Assembly: GCA_026874595.1 (NCBI GenBank)
Contig: CM049313.1
Location: forward strand, 57,619,159-57,683,158
DNA length: 64,000 bases
Direction: 5' to 3'
DNA from: Sipunculus nudus
Taxonomy: Eukaryota > Annelida > Sipuncula > Golfingiida > Sipunculidae
How positions within the stretch are numbered: position 1 is the first letter of the stretch; each line of letters opens with the position of its first letter. Positions 45,678 to 59,523 of the stretch are shown in pieces. The notes under the pieces are model-generated. The model saw only the letters and a program-made list of their open reading frames with translations. It did no database searches and had not been told where the DNA came from. A program made the translations under genes and the position numbers.

Positions 45678-45991
45678 ATAAGAATCAAGTATAGAACTCG
45701 ATGAAAGACTCAACACAAGAGTAATTAATATTATTTATTAAATCACTTAATTGTTTGGGAGGCTTGATTTATTATCTTCAGTTTTTTATAGTTATCCCGT
45801 GACAATTTGAGGAATAACGTCACCGAGATAGATCTCTTTCTATATATAAATTCTTACCTGCAGATGCAAGTGTACAGGAAAGAAACTTGGTGAATATATG
45901 TCTGATATTTTCATGAGTACAGTAATACAGTACTTTTCTCAGCAGACATTTAGTAACTTGAAGGTTTTTTCTCAATATAACATGCAAAATC

Positions 45992-46008
45992 GGGGGGGGG
46001 GGGGGGGG
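45992..46008 (+). repeat. Poly-G tract (17 G)
   Basis: Uninterrupted G run in an intergenic repeat; a candidate for quadruplex formation and length polymorphism. Confidence 0.95.
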
Positions 46009-46649
46009 CATGGCCCCCTGCAGCACCTACTGGCTATGCCCTTGTCACTTGCAGACTGCAGAGACTGATTGCATTTTTCCTAACATCTGTCTAATATGCC
46101 TATTACAAGATTTGACTATGAAAAACAATCACTTTATATAGTTAAAAAAAAATATCAATAATCTAAAATATTTAAATGTCAAAGGATGCGTTCTAATTTC
46201 TGTATGAACCCACACATACACCTCTCCGACCAAATACTGTATTCGAAATCCATAGGTAAGGGATCGAATACAAAATGTAAAAATATTTTAACAAATGTTT
46301 ATATTATTAAATTAAGTAATTACCTTCCTGAAATGATCCAAATACAAGCTTTTATTAAAACTACTAACAGTGGGTGCTTGGCACAATGCGGTAAAAAATA
46401 ATTAGCAATTAACATAGGCTTAAATTAATTAAAGAATGATTTAAATATGCCATTTGGTATTATATATGATAATTTATCCAAATTTTATGTGTCCGGGGTT
46501 ACGAACCCGAAAGGTCTCTAATTTTTTATAACAGTCTCGTTGATGCAATAACCAATGCTATGAAAGTGAAACAAGGCACATGTATATGTATGATTATGAT
46601 ATAATGATATGAATTTTCAATTTTGCTAGCTTTTTTTATAAATTTTATT

Positions 46650-46905
46650 CATTTTACATGAATTTTACAACTAGTTATAAAAACTATAATGCGAAGCACC
46701 TTTCATGGCTCGGACGAAAGCGTTCGGGTGGTAGTTTTGTCTCTGGAGTCGGAAGAAACCGGAGGACCTTGAGAAAACCACCCAGCTTGGACAGGCAACT
46801 ACAACCCACTCTTATAGCCACGCCAGGGATCGAACCCGGTCGCAAGCGGAGAGAGCCGGGCGGTTTACCCTCAACTACCCAAGCCTCCTCTTTATATATC
46901 GATTA
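46650..46905 (-). repeat. SINE-like repeat with tRNA-type B box
   Basis: Contains ACCGGAGGACC, GAGAAAACCACC and, in reverse orientation, a pol III B-box-like GGGTTCGATCCC (from GGGATCGAACCC at ~46827). The block from CAACTAGTTATAA through GAGAAAACCA is shared with 49005-49150, so both belong to one family. Confidence 0.55.
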
Positions 46906-46943
46906 ATTTTACTTAAAACACAAGTGTCCCTATATGTAGGGAA

Positions 46944-47336
46944 GCGGGGGGGGGGGGGGGGAGGGGTCCAGGATTAAGGAAAAGGAGGGGTCCAACCCAG
47001 GAAGACTAATGACAAAATCTATAAAAGAAAAGGTCCCTATATATATATATAGGTCTTGAAAAGTGGGTTCCGGGACGCCAAAATGGTCTGAAATCAAATC
47101 CTGAAAGGAAAGGTTGCTCCGGCTAGAAAAAAAGGGGGGGGGGGGGAGGGGTCCAGGATTAAGGAAAAGGAGGGGTCCAACCAAGGAAGACTAATGACAA
47201 AATCTATAAAAGAAAAGGTCCATATATATATATAGGTCTTGAAAAGTGGGTTCCGGGTCGCCAAAATGGTCTGAAATCAAATCCTGAAAGGAAAGGTTGC
47301 TCCGGCTAGAAAAAAAAAAGGGGGGGGGGGGGGGGG
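46944..47336. repeat. ~190-bp direct duplication bounded by poly-G tracts
   Basis: Two tandem copies share AGGGGTCCAGGATTAAGGAA, AAATGGTCTGAAATCAAATC and GGTTGCTCCGGCTAGAAAAA. Each starts or ends in a G run (46946-46961, 47134-47146, 47320-47336). Near identity points to recent duplication. Confidence 0.85.
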
Positions 47337-48761
47337 ATCCGCTTCTGCGAAGAGTTGGATGTGGCAAGTTTAGTGAGCCTCGAGCACACATGAATCGAGA
47401 AAATGCATTGGGTCACTTATTTATTTAATGTATAAACAGTACTGGGGGAAAAACCCTTAAAATATAGACAGGATAAAACATTTTAAGCTTAATGATCACA
47501 TAAAAAATATGAATCATATTGTCATTTACTCAGTTCTATTAAAACCGAAATTCGTATTTTGTTTAATATATGTGTTTGACATGATATTTTAGTTAATAGT
47601 ATAGACCTATGCAAATTGGTCTGAAACTGGTAAATTAGTATGAATACACTGTGAAACAAAGGAAGGGCAACATTTGAATTACTATACATATACAATGATA
47701 CATATAGGCACATATACCAAGAATAAATAAGGACAGAAATATTCAAAATCTACAAAAAAAACTAAATTAATAATTGCGCATAGCTAATTCATAGAATAGT
47801 CATCCGTTACAGTGCATTATAACTAGAAATTCAAAATGTAAGGCCCATTTAAGCATACAGAGAACATCATATTAACTCAGTTTGTAATTCATGGTAACCC
47901 GTATTTAATGCATGTTTAGGCCTACCAATCATGAACTTAATTCATAGAGACAAACCCAGTTGCATAAATTCTAATATCAAAATCAAAGCAGAGACACTGT
48001 TATTTGGATATTCATTAATGATTTACCGGATACTAACCTTTAAAACGGGTTCTTTCTTTAGATTATAATAACTCTAAGTATGTCACCTGTCATGTTTATG
48101 CTGATGCATATATAGGCCTACTGTAAACCACGAGGAATTATACCTTATATATAGTGCTAAACAAATGTATTGGCTTAGGATTTCCCTATTCCATCTAGCA
48201 AGAAATTTACCCAAATTGGTTGAATTATTTACAGAAAAATAAATTCAACATGAATAATATAGCAGTGTCTGCTTCACCAAGTTTCAGTTTATCTCTTTAA
48301 TTAAGCAAGCTGATACTGGTAACTGAGCCCTTAAGAACCAGAGTGGCCCATCCCACAGTTTTAAAGTTTTGAGAAATTTAACTTTAAAGTTTGAATTTTC
48401 CAGTATCTCCAAAATATACGGACCTAAAGAAAAACTGCCATTTTTACTGTAAATTCTGGGATTATTAGGGATGGATCTTTGGTATAAACCAGGCTGGAGT
48501 TAGCTCATTTTGTCAACAGAAAATTATAGGTCTACTATTCTCATAGAACCTCTAACACATTCTGTTTCTATCTGTTCCGATCCCATATATTGTCCAAGGC
48601 AGCATAAACGTACATGTGCTGTGTGATACTGCAGGCCAGGCCAGCTAGTCAAGAGCCTGTCACACAAACCGACTCATATATACGTTTAAATTATCGCTAA
48701 AATGCTTATTAACATCGGGTATATTATGCTCGAGAACAATGAACTTCTGTTACAGCAACCA
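47337..48761. other. Intergenic sequence, nothing recognised
   Basis: AT-rich, without coding potential or clear repeats. Confidence 0.5.
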
Positions 48762-49235
48762 GCTTCTGTGGCTCAGGAGTAGAGCACTGGACTCAAAGCC
48801 GGGAGGTCAGAGTTCGAATCTCAACAGAGGCGGTGAGATTTTTCAGAGTTAGCACTCTGTATAGGCTTAATGGGAAGATCGTGCCACACGACCGTGGGTT
48901 TCTCAAATGAGTGCTCCTTTCGGGGTTCTTCGGTGGTATGACCGAGCTATACGGAGCTTACACATCCAGGGCCAGCCAGTCAATATCAGAAATGTAAACT
49001 TTATTTGTTTTACATGGATTGTGCAACTAGTTATAATAACCAATACGAGGCATTCTTCGTGCATGGCACGGACGTTGGTGCTCAGAAGTCAGTAAAGGTG
49101 GAGTAAACCGGAGGACCCGGAGAAAACCATCGGCCTTGGACGGGCCACCACAACCCTCTTAGCCACGTCGGGAAGTTGCCAGCGGAGAAAGTCGCTCGAG
49201 CGTTTTAATTACCACTCAGCCATCCAAGCTGAAAG
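48762..49235 (+). repeat. tRNA-headed SINE-like element
   Basis: Bases 48762-48831 resemble a degenerate tRNA. An acceptor-stem pairing GCTTCTG/CAGAGGC, a D-arm TGGCTCAGGAGTAGAGC (A box), CTCAAAG in the anticodon-loop position and AGTTCGAATCT (B box) are present. Anticodon and T stems are imperfect, so this is a tRNA-derived head, not a functional tRNA. The body contains GTAAACCGGAGGACCCGGAG and GAAAACCATC, shared with the repeat at 46.65-46.9 kb. Confidence 0.6.
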
Positions 49236-49892
49236 GAAGCTTGTGATACTGCCCTGTCAAATAGTCTGAAACCTGAATGGAATTCTGTATATGAACATAT
49301 ACTTAGTCAAGCTAGCATTATAAAAAAACTTCCCTCAACGTTTCTTATGGAGAGCGTCATTTATGAAGAATAGGAAAATTCCATAAGAAATGGACGTGTT
49401 TAATTATGCGTAGTTTTTTTACGATTGTCATATACGTAATACATTTAAGTTTCGTGTTTCATCTGGACGGGGATCAGATAGATCCATTTCTAGCAAGTCA
49501 ATTTAATTCTGCAAATCACTTAAGAACTGTATGGGTTAAAGATATGTGGTAAAAAAAAACTTGTTAGTTAAGTTGAAATAACATAAAACATAACTGAAAT
49601 ATTACTCCGGTGATGGAATCTATTTTATGCGCAAGCCATTTTAAACAGATCTATATGTATATTAGCAATGGTTGTTAACATTTTAATTCAAATTTTGAGA
49701 GTTTAAGTTTTTTTAAAAATGCAAAATTTTAATTTTAACAAAATTTGAACGAAGCCTATAACCATTCAGCCTATGGCGACTCATCAGATACGCCTAGAAT
49801 ATTAATTAGAAGAAAATCCAAGTGACAGTTTTTTTTAAGAATCGTGCAATATTTGACACAAAAATCACATACGGATGAACACACTTTGAAGT

Positions 49893-49912
49893 GGGGGGGG
49901 GGGGGGGGGGGG
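49893..49912 (+). repeat. Poly-G tract (20 G)
   Basis: The longest uninterrupted G run in the window, 280 bases upstream of the MSTO1 start. It could form a quadruplex near the promoter. Confidence 0.95.
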
Positions 49913-50190
49913 TTAAAAGTTGACTCGACTACAAGTGAATGTGTGCTTTTGTGAAAAAGTACCCGAGAAAATGCAAAATTTTGGTATATTCACATACATA
50001 ATCTAATTGGCTCTCGCTTTTCCTTCAGAACCAATGATCAAGGCTGTTTCTTAAGTTGTTAGGTGATTCCTCTACTCTATTATCGCCCAATATGGTGCCT
50101 GCTGTCATTTGCCGATTCATTTGACCATTTACAGTTAGATTTCTGCATAACCTGTGGCTTTGGATCTCGTCTGAAGAGCACTAACACCTA

Positions 50191-50274
50191 ATGACGAGCA
50201 GTACAAGGGAAGTCGTGACGCTCCAGCTGGGTCACTACTCTAATTTTGTTGGGACTCACTGGTGGAACTCGCAG
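50191..50274 (+). CDS. MSTO1: MSTO1 exon 1
   Basis: ATG at 50191 has T at -3 and A at +4, a weak context, but it gives the family N-terminal length and no in-frame upstream ATG fits better. Donor CAG|GTTTGG. A CCCAAT sequence lies ~100 bases upstream. Confidence 0.9.
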
Positions 50275-53200
50275 GTTTGGCTTTCGCATAAATCTTTTTT
50301 TATATTGCAAATATTAAACAAATTAGAATAAATAAAAAAAATAACCCAAAACCTTTTAAATCATGTATTTTGAAACAATCAGCATACTTTTAAAGATAAT
50401 TTGTGAGCGATTAAAAGATACAGGTAGACCCAGTTGTAGCTCTGTTGTAAACACAAAAAAAGAAGAGTTATTCACATATTTTATTCTTGTCAAGATTGTT
50501 TAAATTATGTGGCTATGCTGTGCATCTGTGTCTCCATCTGGTTCTGAACCTGTGATGAGAGAGAAACGGCAGTGTGCAAAACCCCGGACCCTGCAGAACC
50601 AGCAACCCAGATCCTGATATGAGACTGCTATTTATAAATAATTGCCCTTGATACTGTGCCCCAACACCTATCAAGCATAGAATATGCACCCCAAAATGTT
50701 TAATAAACATAATACACATTTTTATAGCGTCAAATGTAATATTCAAACTGTGGACCCTGACCAACTTTGAGGGCTGTTCCATTCTCACGGACCCTGTTGG
50801 TCCTTTGCCTAAACTGTGTGTTTTACAAAAAAAAGTTAAAAAAATTATAACACCTACGTCAAATAATTAACACATGAATTATGTTATGGAGTAAAGATGA
50901 TAGATATATAAAAATCTCTGGGGCAAACAGTATATGAGAAAACGCACAAGGAACCTGGTTGACCCTACTGCCAGTTTCGTGGCAGACCCCGCACCACCTG
51001 CAGGGCTATTCCACATAACTGCTACAATCATTTGTTATCTGAAAGGGACTGACTGGAGGGAAATCAAATAATACTGCCCCCCCCCCCCCCTTTCATCAAT
51101 TCATGTAACCAAAACATTCATTATATCAAAGCTAACTGTAGAACACCATGGGGAAATGTGAAAAAAACCTTATGGTATGCATTTATGTAATTTCCCCACA
51201 CCTGGATATCACATATTGTTTGTTAACTGCCTGCCACTATCATGTTCTCTAGCACTTCATAGGGAGAATGTGGAATCACTGGTTTATTTTCAAACCCTAA
51301 CCCTTGAAATATACTTAATATACATGTTATTGGCATGATCCATGTGATTACAAATTCCTTGATGGCTCTAGACCTATACAGGACTGTGTGGAAGTATAAT
51401 TAGCTTAGCTGACTATAAGTCATCTGAGCTATAGTCGTGGTCCATTGTCTGTCAGCCGTCCGTCCGTCTGTCCGTCCGTAAGACTGGCACATTTCGACAC
51501 CATTGGACCTACGAATCTGAAATTTGCCATACAGTTAGGTGTCCCAAAAATCTCCTACCATGCCGAAAATTGGGTCAATAGGACTTCGTTCCTTCAAGAT
51601 ATTAAGGAAAAACCTCAATTTTTTATTAGAAATCTATTTTCACACTTCAGGACTGCCTAATATCAAAACCACTCATCTGGTTTTCTTCATATTTACCATA
51701 AATATTCCTCTATATAGTTCCTATGTACATGCCAGAAATTAAGGCAGTATCATTTAATTTAAAAAAGTTATGGGCCCAAACATAATGGACTTTGTAAAAA
51801 AATCAGGAAATATATTTTGTCACTTAAGACCGAAAGTGTTAAACTTAAAGGTAGGGACTTTTTTTTCAGTAATACAACTTAAATTGATCAAAATTTAATT
51901 GTATACCAAAAATTAGATCAAAATCTATTCAATTTTTAGCTCAGCTGACTATAAGTCATCTGAGCTATAGTCATGGTCCATTGTCCGTCCGTCCGTCTGT
52001 CCGTCTGTCTGTCTGTCCGTCTGGATGTCCGTCCATAAGACTGGCACGTTTCGACACCGTTGGACCTACGAATCTGAATTTCGGCATACAGTTAGATGTC
52101 CCCATAATCTCCTACCATGCCAAAAATTGGGTCAATAGGACTTCGTTCCTTTGAGATATTAAGGAAAAACCTCAATTTTTTATTAGAAATCTATTTTCAC
52201 ACTTCAGGACTGCCTAATATCAAAACCACTCATCTGGTTTTCTTCATATTTACCATAAATATTCCTCTATATAGTTCCTATGTACATGCCAGATATTAAG
52301 TCAGTTTTATATAATTTAAAAAAGTAATTGGCCCAAACATAATGCACTTTGTAAAAAAATCAGGAAGATATTTTGTCACTTAAGACCAAAAGTGTTAAAG
52401 GTAGGGACTTTTTTCCAGTAATACAACTTTAATTAATCAAAATTTAATTGTATACCAAAAATTAGATCAAAATTTGTTAAATTTTTTTAAATATTGGCAA
52501 AAATATAAAATTGGTACCTTAAATTTTGCCCAACTTTGGCCATGGCACGTTTTTTTCCTGTAAGTACTGTGGATTTAATTTTCACAGCATGTATACATAA
52601 GGATTTAATCTGTTAAAATCTGAAATTTGAAAATAAAAGCTGCAAAATTAGGCTAGTTATTGAATTTTTTTGGAGGCTCTTGTTGTATTCCCTTACATTG
52701 TCAAGCAGTCCACTTTGATGACTGTAGGTCATTCAGTGCACATCTCTATGCTCCCCAGGCTGTTGACATAATTTTAGATGTCCCCAAAATCTCCTACCAT
52801 ACCGAAAATTGAGTCATTAGGACTTTGTTCCTTCGAGATATTAAGGAAAAAAACTCCATTTTCCATAAAAAAAAGCCATTGTTACACTTCAAGGCTGCCT
52901 AATATCAAAACCACTGATCTGTTTTTGATCGTATTTAGTATTCACATTCTTTTATACATTTTCTATGAACATACCAAAAATTAGGTCAGTATTGAGTATT
53001 ATTTTGAACTTATGGGCCAAAACATAATGCAATTTTTTAAAAAATCAGGAAATATATTTACTCACATGAGAATTGCTGAACCTAGAGACCTTTTTTCAGG
53101 AATATAACTTTATTTAATCAAAATTCAATTGCTTACCCAAAATTAGATCTGAATTTTGCAAATTTTTCAAGTTATTAGCATAAATAAAAAACAATACCTT

Positions 53201-56200
53201 AAATTTTGCCCAACTTTGGCACTGTTGATTTAATTTTCCAAGCATATATGCATAAGGATTTAATCTTTTAAAATCTGAACTTTCAAAAGAAATTGATTGG
53301 AATGAATAGCTTTTATTCATGTTTTCACACACCATGTCAAGTGTTGTTTACATCTAGCCCACCTAGTAGTACAGCCTTCACTTGCATTATGTAACCCACC
53401 CCAGGCAGCTTACCTTGGCCCAGCTTGGCCACTACTAGCAGGCTTCCCCTCGCCCTGCACTCATCCCCCCCCCCCAAGCTGGTGCATAAACTAGATGAAT
53501 GTTATAATTTTTCTGTATTTTATTTTATTCTTGGACATGCTACATTTTAGATTTTGTATTGAACCACCAGGGTTACAATGATTAAAGTGTACATTTAATT
53601 GTGTCCACAAAGTGGTGTATTGCTGTGAAAGTCTGGATGTTCATGAGATAAGTAATTCCTTACTTCAGAAGAGTAAAAACTTCACCAGGTGTGAAATTGA
53701 CTATTAATTCCAGTAATTAATTAAAACTGGGATAGTAATTAGCACAATGATATTGTTTGTCCCTCATTCAACCAACAGTGTGTATACTTTATTTGAAAAG
53801 ATGTTTTATTTTGTCAAATTTACTTTTATTTTATTTTGGTGAATAAAATTAAGCATGTCCTGAAAACTCCAATATGCAAAACTTTTTAATAGTGATTCAA
53901 GGAATATTCTTGTAGATGCCATGTTGTGGCATTATTTTCTTTTAAAATCAGTTAAAACATTTATGATTTAAAAATAATAAAATATATGTGAATGCATAAT
54001 ATGACCCAATGTTTTTTACTCTGTATATATAATGATTGCAACTTTTGCAACAATTCTAATATTTTAACTTATATTTTCAGGTTTTTTCATTAAAAATTTA
54101 TAAACCTGTAAATAAAAAAATGATACAGATAAAAACTTCTTAATGGAAAAAGTGGATCTGCTTAAAAAAATAGGATTATATATAAACTTAAATGCATTAT
54201 TCCCTTGAAAGTGAAATAAAGGTATTACTCCATTCTGTCCACTTGCCTGTCCATCTGTAAATTTTTGTATGCAACACAGTATCTCAAAACTTTTACTGTT
54301 TTTCTTCATGACAGTCTTGTCAGAGTATTAGTTTGCAATCATATATTTAGAACTTTACTATAACCAAGTAGGAGGGCCCCTTTCCTCTTAGCTTTTCATA
54401 TTCTTATATAAATGAAAAACATTACAATAGAATATTTCTACATCCACCTTTGTGCTGCCCTCACTTTTCCCTTCTCCGAACCCCATCCCAAAGTCAGCCT
54501 CAGTAAGCAAGAACAAGATGAATCAGATATATTCATACTTTAATATTTTGTATAACTATTCGTCCATAGGTACCTATGTACATGCCAGAAATTATGTCAA
54601 TATTGTGTAATATGTAGACATAGTGGGCATCACAATAATGTACCTTGTCAAGACTAAAGAGATATTGTGTCATACAGTCACATATTCATAAATCACTTCA
54701 TCAGCATAGTTAATCATAACATCATATCTGTCAAATTTAAAGCTTGGAGACTACCATACACTTTAGATCCTTCAACAAATAGCCTTATCATCTACTACTG
54801 CTTATTACTGCTGTCATTGCATTCATATTTGCTCAAATATATCACAATTTTCAACCCCTCCTAAATAAATAAAAAATAAACCACTTTATTTGACTCTATT
54901 AATCCATCAGTCAGGTAATTTCATTTATCATTTACTCACATATTACATTACATTCCTTTATAATAGCCCAACATTAACATGATATTCATAAGCTTTATCG
55001 ACTCGATATAGTATCACAGTGGAGAAACATTTATAGTCCAATCACGTGATTGATCAGCTGAGCGCCGTGACCCATGGGTCCCTTGTTTTAAATATTGGCA
55101 AAAATATAAAATTGGTACCTTAAATTTTGCCCAAGTTTGACCTTGGCACGTTTTTTTCCTGTAGGTACTGTGGATTTAATTTTCAGAGCATGTTTTTGTT
55201 AGCATTTTGTCTGTTAACACCAAAAATTTGAAACTAGTTGATCAAAAACTGTAGCTTTTATTCAAGTTTTCAAGCACCATGTCACATCAAGTTTACATCA
55301 AGCTAGTGTTATTCAGTTTGCTAGAGCTCAGCTCCCAAGCTTCAGCTCTAAGTTCCTTAAATTTAGCATACAGTTAGATGTCTCCAAAATCCCCTACCAT
55401 GCCAAGAATTTTATCACTAGGACTTAATTCCTTCGAAATATAAATGAAAAACTTCATTTTTCCATTAAAAACCCATTGTTACACTGTAAGACTGCCTAAT
55501 ATCAAAACCCCTGATCTGACTTTGATCATATATAATATACATATTTTTGTATACATTCGCTATGCACATGCCAGAAATGATGTCAGTATTGCGTAATTGT
55601 TTTAAGTTATGGGCCCAAACATAATGCACTTTTTAAAAAATCAAGAAATATATTTACTCCCTTAACCAAAGGATTGCTGAAGCTAGAGATTTTTTTGTCA
55701 CGGATGTAACATTATTTAATCAAGATTCAATTGAATACCAAAAATTAATTCTGAATTTTTCAAATTTGATAAGTTATTAGTATAAATATAAAATTAGTAC
55801 CCTAAATTCTGCCCAACTTTGACCATGGCACATTAAACTGTTTCCTGAGAGCACTGTTGATATAATTTTCACATCATGCACACATAAGGATTTCATCTTT
55901 GTATTTTAGAAAGCTGAAAGAAATTGGCCAAATATTGTAGCTTTTATTAATGTTTATATGAGACCATGTCAGACCCAGGCTTAATCCAGCCCCTCTTCAG
56001 TCACCTGTATGTTGACCTTGTTGACCTTTCATCAGATTATGCATGCTTGAGCGAAGCATACACTGGGGCAGCCAGGCAGCTAATGCCCAGCCACAGTTGA
56101 TCCAGGTGTCCAACCCAACTCATCTAGTAGTTGTTTTGAAAAACAACATAACAATAAACAATACATTAATAATGTTGTATTGGTTTTTTTATAACAAATT

Positions 56201-59200
56201 AAAGAAAAATTAATAGAAAAGGAATTTGTTAGTTGATGAGTAACAGAAAATTAACTTGCAGTTACTGATGATGTAAGAATCTTGTATGGATGGATAGAAT
56301 GTCAATGTCAATGTTATTCCAAATAACACCATGCAGTCACCTATGGTATTTTTCAGTGAAATTTTAATGATAAAAAAATAAATCATATTATTCATTACTA
56401 ATCATTAGGGATCATATGAAGGAAATTAATGATAGACAAAGATGCAGTTGATAATATTAATCTAGATTCCTACTGTGTCTATTGTGTAGATTGATGTGAA
56501 AGTAGTCCAAAGTGAATATATTACATTTATTTTTTTTAATATAAATAAAAGCCATAAAACCAGGTATTTATGATCATTATTTAAATTTGTGAATTTTGTA
56601 TATTCTGGATTCTCAACATCTTTGTTTGGCTAAAACTGAATAAATACTAGACATGTTGCGAATGCTTTGCAAATGTATTTGAATACGAATATGAATATGT
56701 ACTGCATTAAAAAATTTTATTGCATAAGAATGGGAATTCAGGTAAAAATGAAAGTATTTGAATACCAGTGCAGATACTTTCAAAATGTATTCATGAATGC
56801 ATTCATGAATATATTCTATAATATTATTTCAATAATAATTTTAGTTATATTTTATTTAAAAATATCATATGATTTTCTTCTTATATTTTTTAATAAAAAT
56901 TATATTGGCACAATATTTGTTATTAAATTTTAATAAATAGTTGAACTCTTTTATAATATGTGCTGCTTATAAGTTATATGACCAAGTCAAAATCTGTGTG
57001 ACAATAGCACTCCATTTGTTAATAAAATAAATGAAATCAATCCTCTTCCCTGTCTTCAAAGATACTATCAAAATCATACATAAGCTAAACACCAACAACT
57101 CATAATAAAGCTTATATTTATTACTACACAAAACAAGCATGTGCCTCTTTCCCAAATCATATTTTTTATCATATAATACTGTAATGTCTACTTGAATTTG
57201 TACAGGAAAAAATAATTATTTTTCTCAGTGTGTGAATTATTATATGTAAAATATGGAAAATTAGAATATTGCAGGAGAGAAGATCGTTTGACACCTGAGA
57301 ACCGGCGATGGGCGATAATAGATGATGTATGGCAACTCCCATGTTAATTATTATTTAACACTTGTTCGGGAATATATGTGAGCGCTGCTGGTGATGAAAA
57401 AGATATCCAGTTTATCCCATAACTGGCATTTTATCAACCGGTGTTTATATATATATATAATATACAGGGTTTTAGCCACGCCGGTCGGGGGTAACCGGGA
57501 CGGCCTGTACTGCCGGCCGTAACAAACTTAACATTCGTAACCCACAGACCGGCACAAAAGATAAAGATCGTCAAAAATCCAGCTACTGGCAATAGAACTT
57601 CAGTAATTCATTACCCCAAACTGTTAAATTTGTACCTCATTAGTATGTTAACAAAATTATTTGATCACGGCTGTGGTGCAAACAAAATTGACAGGAGTCA
57701 CTGATCACCTTAATATTTCACATCAAATAAATTATTGGTAAACAAACAAGCAACGAAGTAGTCCGCCACGCACGGACTCCATTTATCTGTGATACGGCTT
57801 GTATGTTTACTATATATGTCAGCGCTGCAAGACTGCAGCAAGCAACGAAGTGTTTCACAGTTTGGACATGAAAGGAAAACATCATTAGCCAGGGGTCTCT
57901 CACGGCCTACTGCGGTGCGTAGCATCATTAGTGGTAAGAAAATAGGCTATTGTTTTGTAATACTTCATGGCAACATTTAATTCATTTACAAACATTATTT
58001 GTATGGATTGCAGAATACGCCCTAATAAAATGGTAATGGTGATTTTCTTAGGGCGTTAATGAAATTTATTCTGGGTGCCACCTGGCGGCAAGTGAACTTA
58101 TTACAGCCGTGAATATGTAATCTCAGCATATTTATTTATATATTTCAGTAAATTGTTTATTTTACCCGTTTGGTAATTTCAGTGGAAAGAAATAAATGAA
58201 AAAAATATATGTTTATCATATTTTTAATCTGGGACTGGGGAGTAACATAAAAGGGGAAAAAATAAAGGGGAATAAAAAGGGCTGGCAGGTTTGAACCAGG
58301 GGCACATAGTTCGCACCAAAGCAGTTCATGCGCCTTTAACCAAATGGCCACAGCAACCAACGAATACGCGGAAGGTTTTATTTGGGAGATTCTAATAAGA
58401 TTTATACAGCGGGGAAAAAAATAAATTATTTCACGGACATAACCGGGATTTATCAAATTAAAACCCTTGAAGACAGCGGTATATCCTTTGTAGCTGCGGT
58501 TCAAAGCACTCTGACGATCTCCATTTAACCTTTGATGTCTTGTAGCACCAGGTCATGCCTGTGATCAGGGGTCCGTGCGAGGTTTGTCCCAAGTGGATTA
58601 CTAGTATATGATCATCAGCTCAGTGATTTAATAAATGTGATTTTTGTCCCACTTACAAATCCTTCTTATTATATTATTAAGTAAACAAAATATTATCCAT
58701 TAAGACACATTTTTTACCTCGAGTTCTATTGTTCAAATCACATTCATGCTGTAACAAGTCTGAAGCAAAGATGGTCGATCTGTATCAGTTAAGCGACAGT
58801 TTTTCCTATACATTTTTTCCTACTTACATACATGAAGTCGCAAATCTGATAAAATTGTTCCGATAAATTATCATGTTACTTCCTCGCACTAAGACATTAA
58901 GATGTGTTGTTATCAGGTGAACAGCGTAGACATTTGATTCATCTCCGCATGCAAAGCCGTTTTAATCATAGCTACAATTACTGTTCATACGGACCGCCGG
59001 TGTTCACCAGCAATAGCTAATATCGGCACAGTATGTTGGTGCACGAATTCATATATGTAATATAGAAAAATATGATTCAAAATATTTATAGTGTGCGAAC
59101 TAATGAAGGATACGAACTGATGTAGACATTACGGTAGTCATTAATAGTGGTAAAACAAGAGTATGTAAAATAAGTTGAGTATATAGTTTAAAATTTGAAA

Positions 59201-59523
59201 ATTGATCAATATATCAATTGTTTATTGTGAAAAAAAATACTTTAAGGCACATTTCATATATATGTTATTGTGGTAAAAGTATCAAAACTGTTCATGAACA
59301 TCAAATTTTATGAACTGTATGAATTTTGACAGAGAGGCTGGCCATGTTATATTACTGGTTGTTTTACTTGTCTTTGGTGACAGGGAGAGAGTTTATATTA
59401 ATATTAATTCCTGTTTTGTGTTTGTTTTAACAGGAGTCGTCTTTTGTGTATAATCCAAGTCAAGTACAGGATCCACGGGAAATCAATCATGATGTTTTCT
59501 TCAGGGAAGGCCTGAACCCCAAG
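50191..59523 (+). CDS. MSTO1: Misato homologue, first two exons (partial)
   Basis: Exon 1 (50191-50274) encodes [20 protein letters not shown] then GTHWWNSQ, matching the N-terminal signature of Misato proteins (LTLQLGH...VG.HWWN), related to the tubulin/FtsZ nucleotide-binding start. Exon 2 (59434-59523) encodes [20 protein letters not shown] then [10 protein letters not shown], fitting the next conserved block, which in the family leads to a TPR(L/V) motif. Both introns are phase 0. Misato acts at the mitochondrial outer membrane and in cytosol in mitochondrial distribution and morphology. The remaining exons lie beyond the window. Intron 1 is 9.2 kb of repeats and intron 2 contains a DIRS-type element. 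Confidence 0.9.
51400..57180 (-). mobile_element. CAGCTGAGC-ended element, inverted copy B
   Basis: The reverse complement matches copy A (35609-38786) segment by segment: 51937-52400 with 38330-38786, 53114-53335 with 37379-37600, 54064-54309 with 36396-36641, and 56560-57180 with 35642-36215. About 2.1 kb at 54445-56560 is extra and contains another family left end (55050-55089). The hairpin end is duplicated, at 51400-51431 and 51937-51966. Confidence 0.75.
57186..59433. other. Rest of MSTO1 intron 1
   Basis: AT-rich with a CpG-rich patch at about 57470-57530, a weak tRNA-like segment on the minus strand near 58280-58358 and no coding region. Confidence 0.45.
58280..58358 (-). repeat. tRNA-like segment, probably a pseudogene or SINE head
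   Basis: On the minus strand, TGGCCATTTGGTTAAAGGC resembles an A box and D arm, and CCTGGTTCAAACCTGCCAG resembles a T arm with B box. The anticodon arm has a five-pair stem but an oversized loop, so a functional tRNA is unlikely. Confidence 0.4.
59434..59523 (+). CDS. MSTO1: MSTO1 exon 2
   Basis: Thirty codons, phase 0 at both ends. Acceptor TTTTAACAG, donor AAG|GTATGT. Contains NHDVFFREG, aligning with the conserved (P/H)DV.(Y/F)R.G of Misato. Confidence 0.88.

Noticed and set aside
45448-45716. Frames with Tyr-Ile repeats
   Set aside because: Translation of the (AT)n microsatellite.
48762-48831. Functional tRNA-Leu gene
   Set aside because: The acceptor stem and D arm pair, but the anticodon and T stems are defective and there is no long variable arm; a SINE head is more likely.
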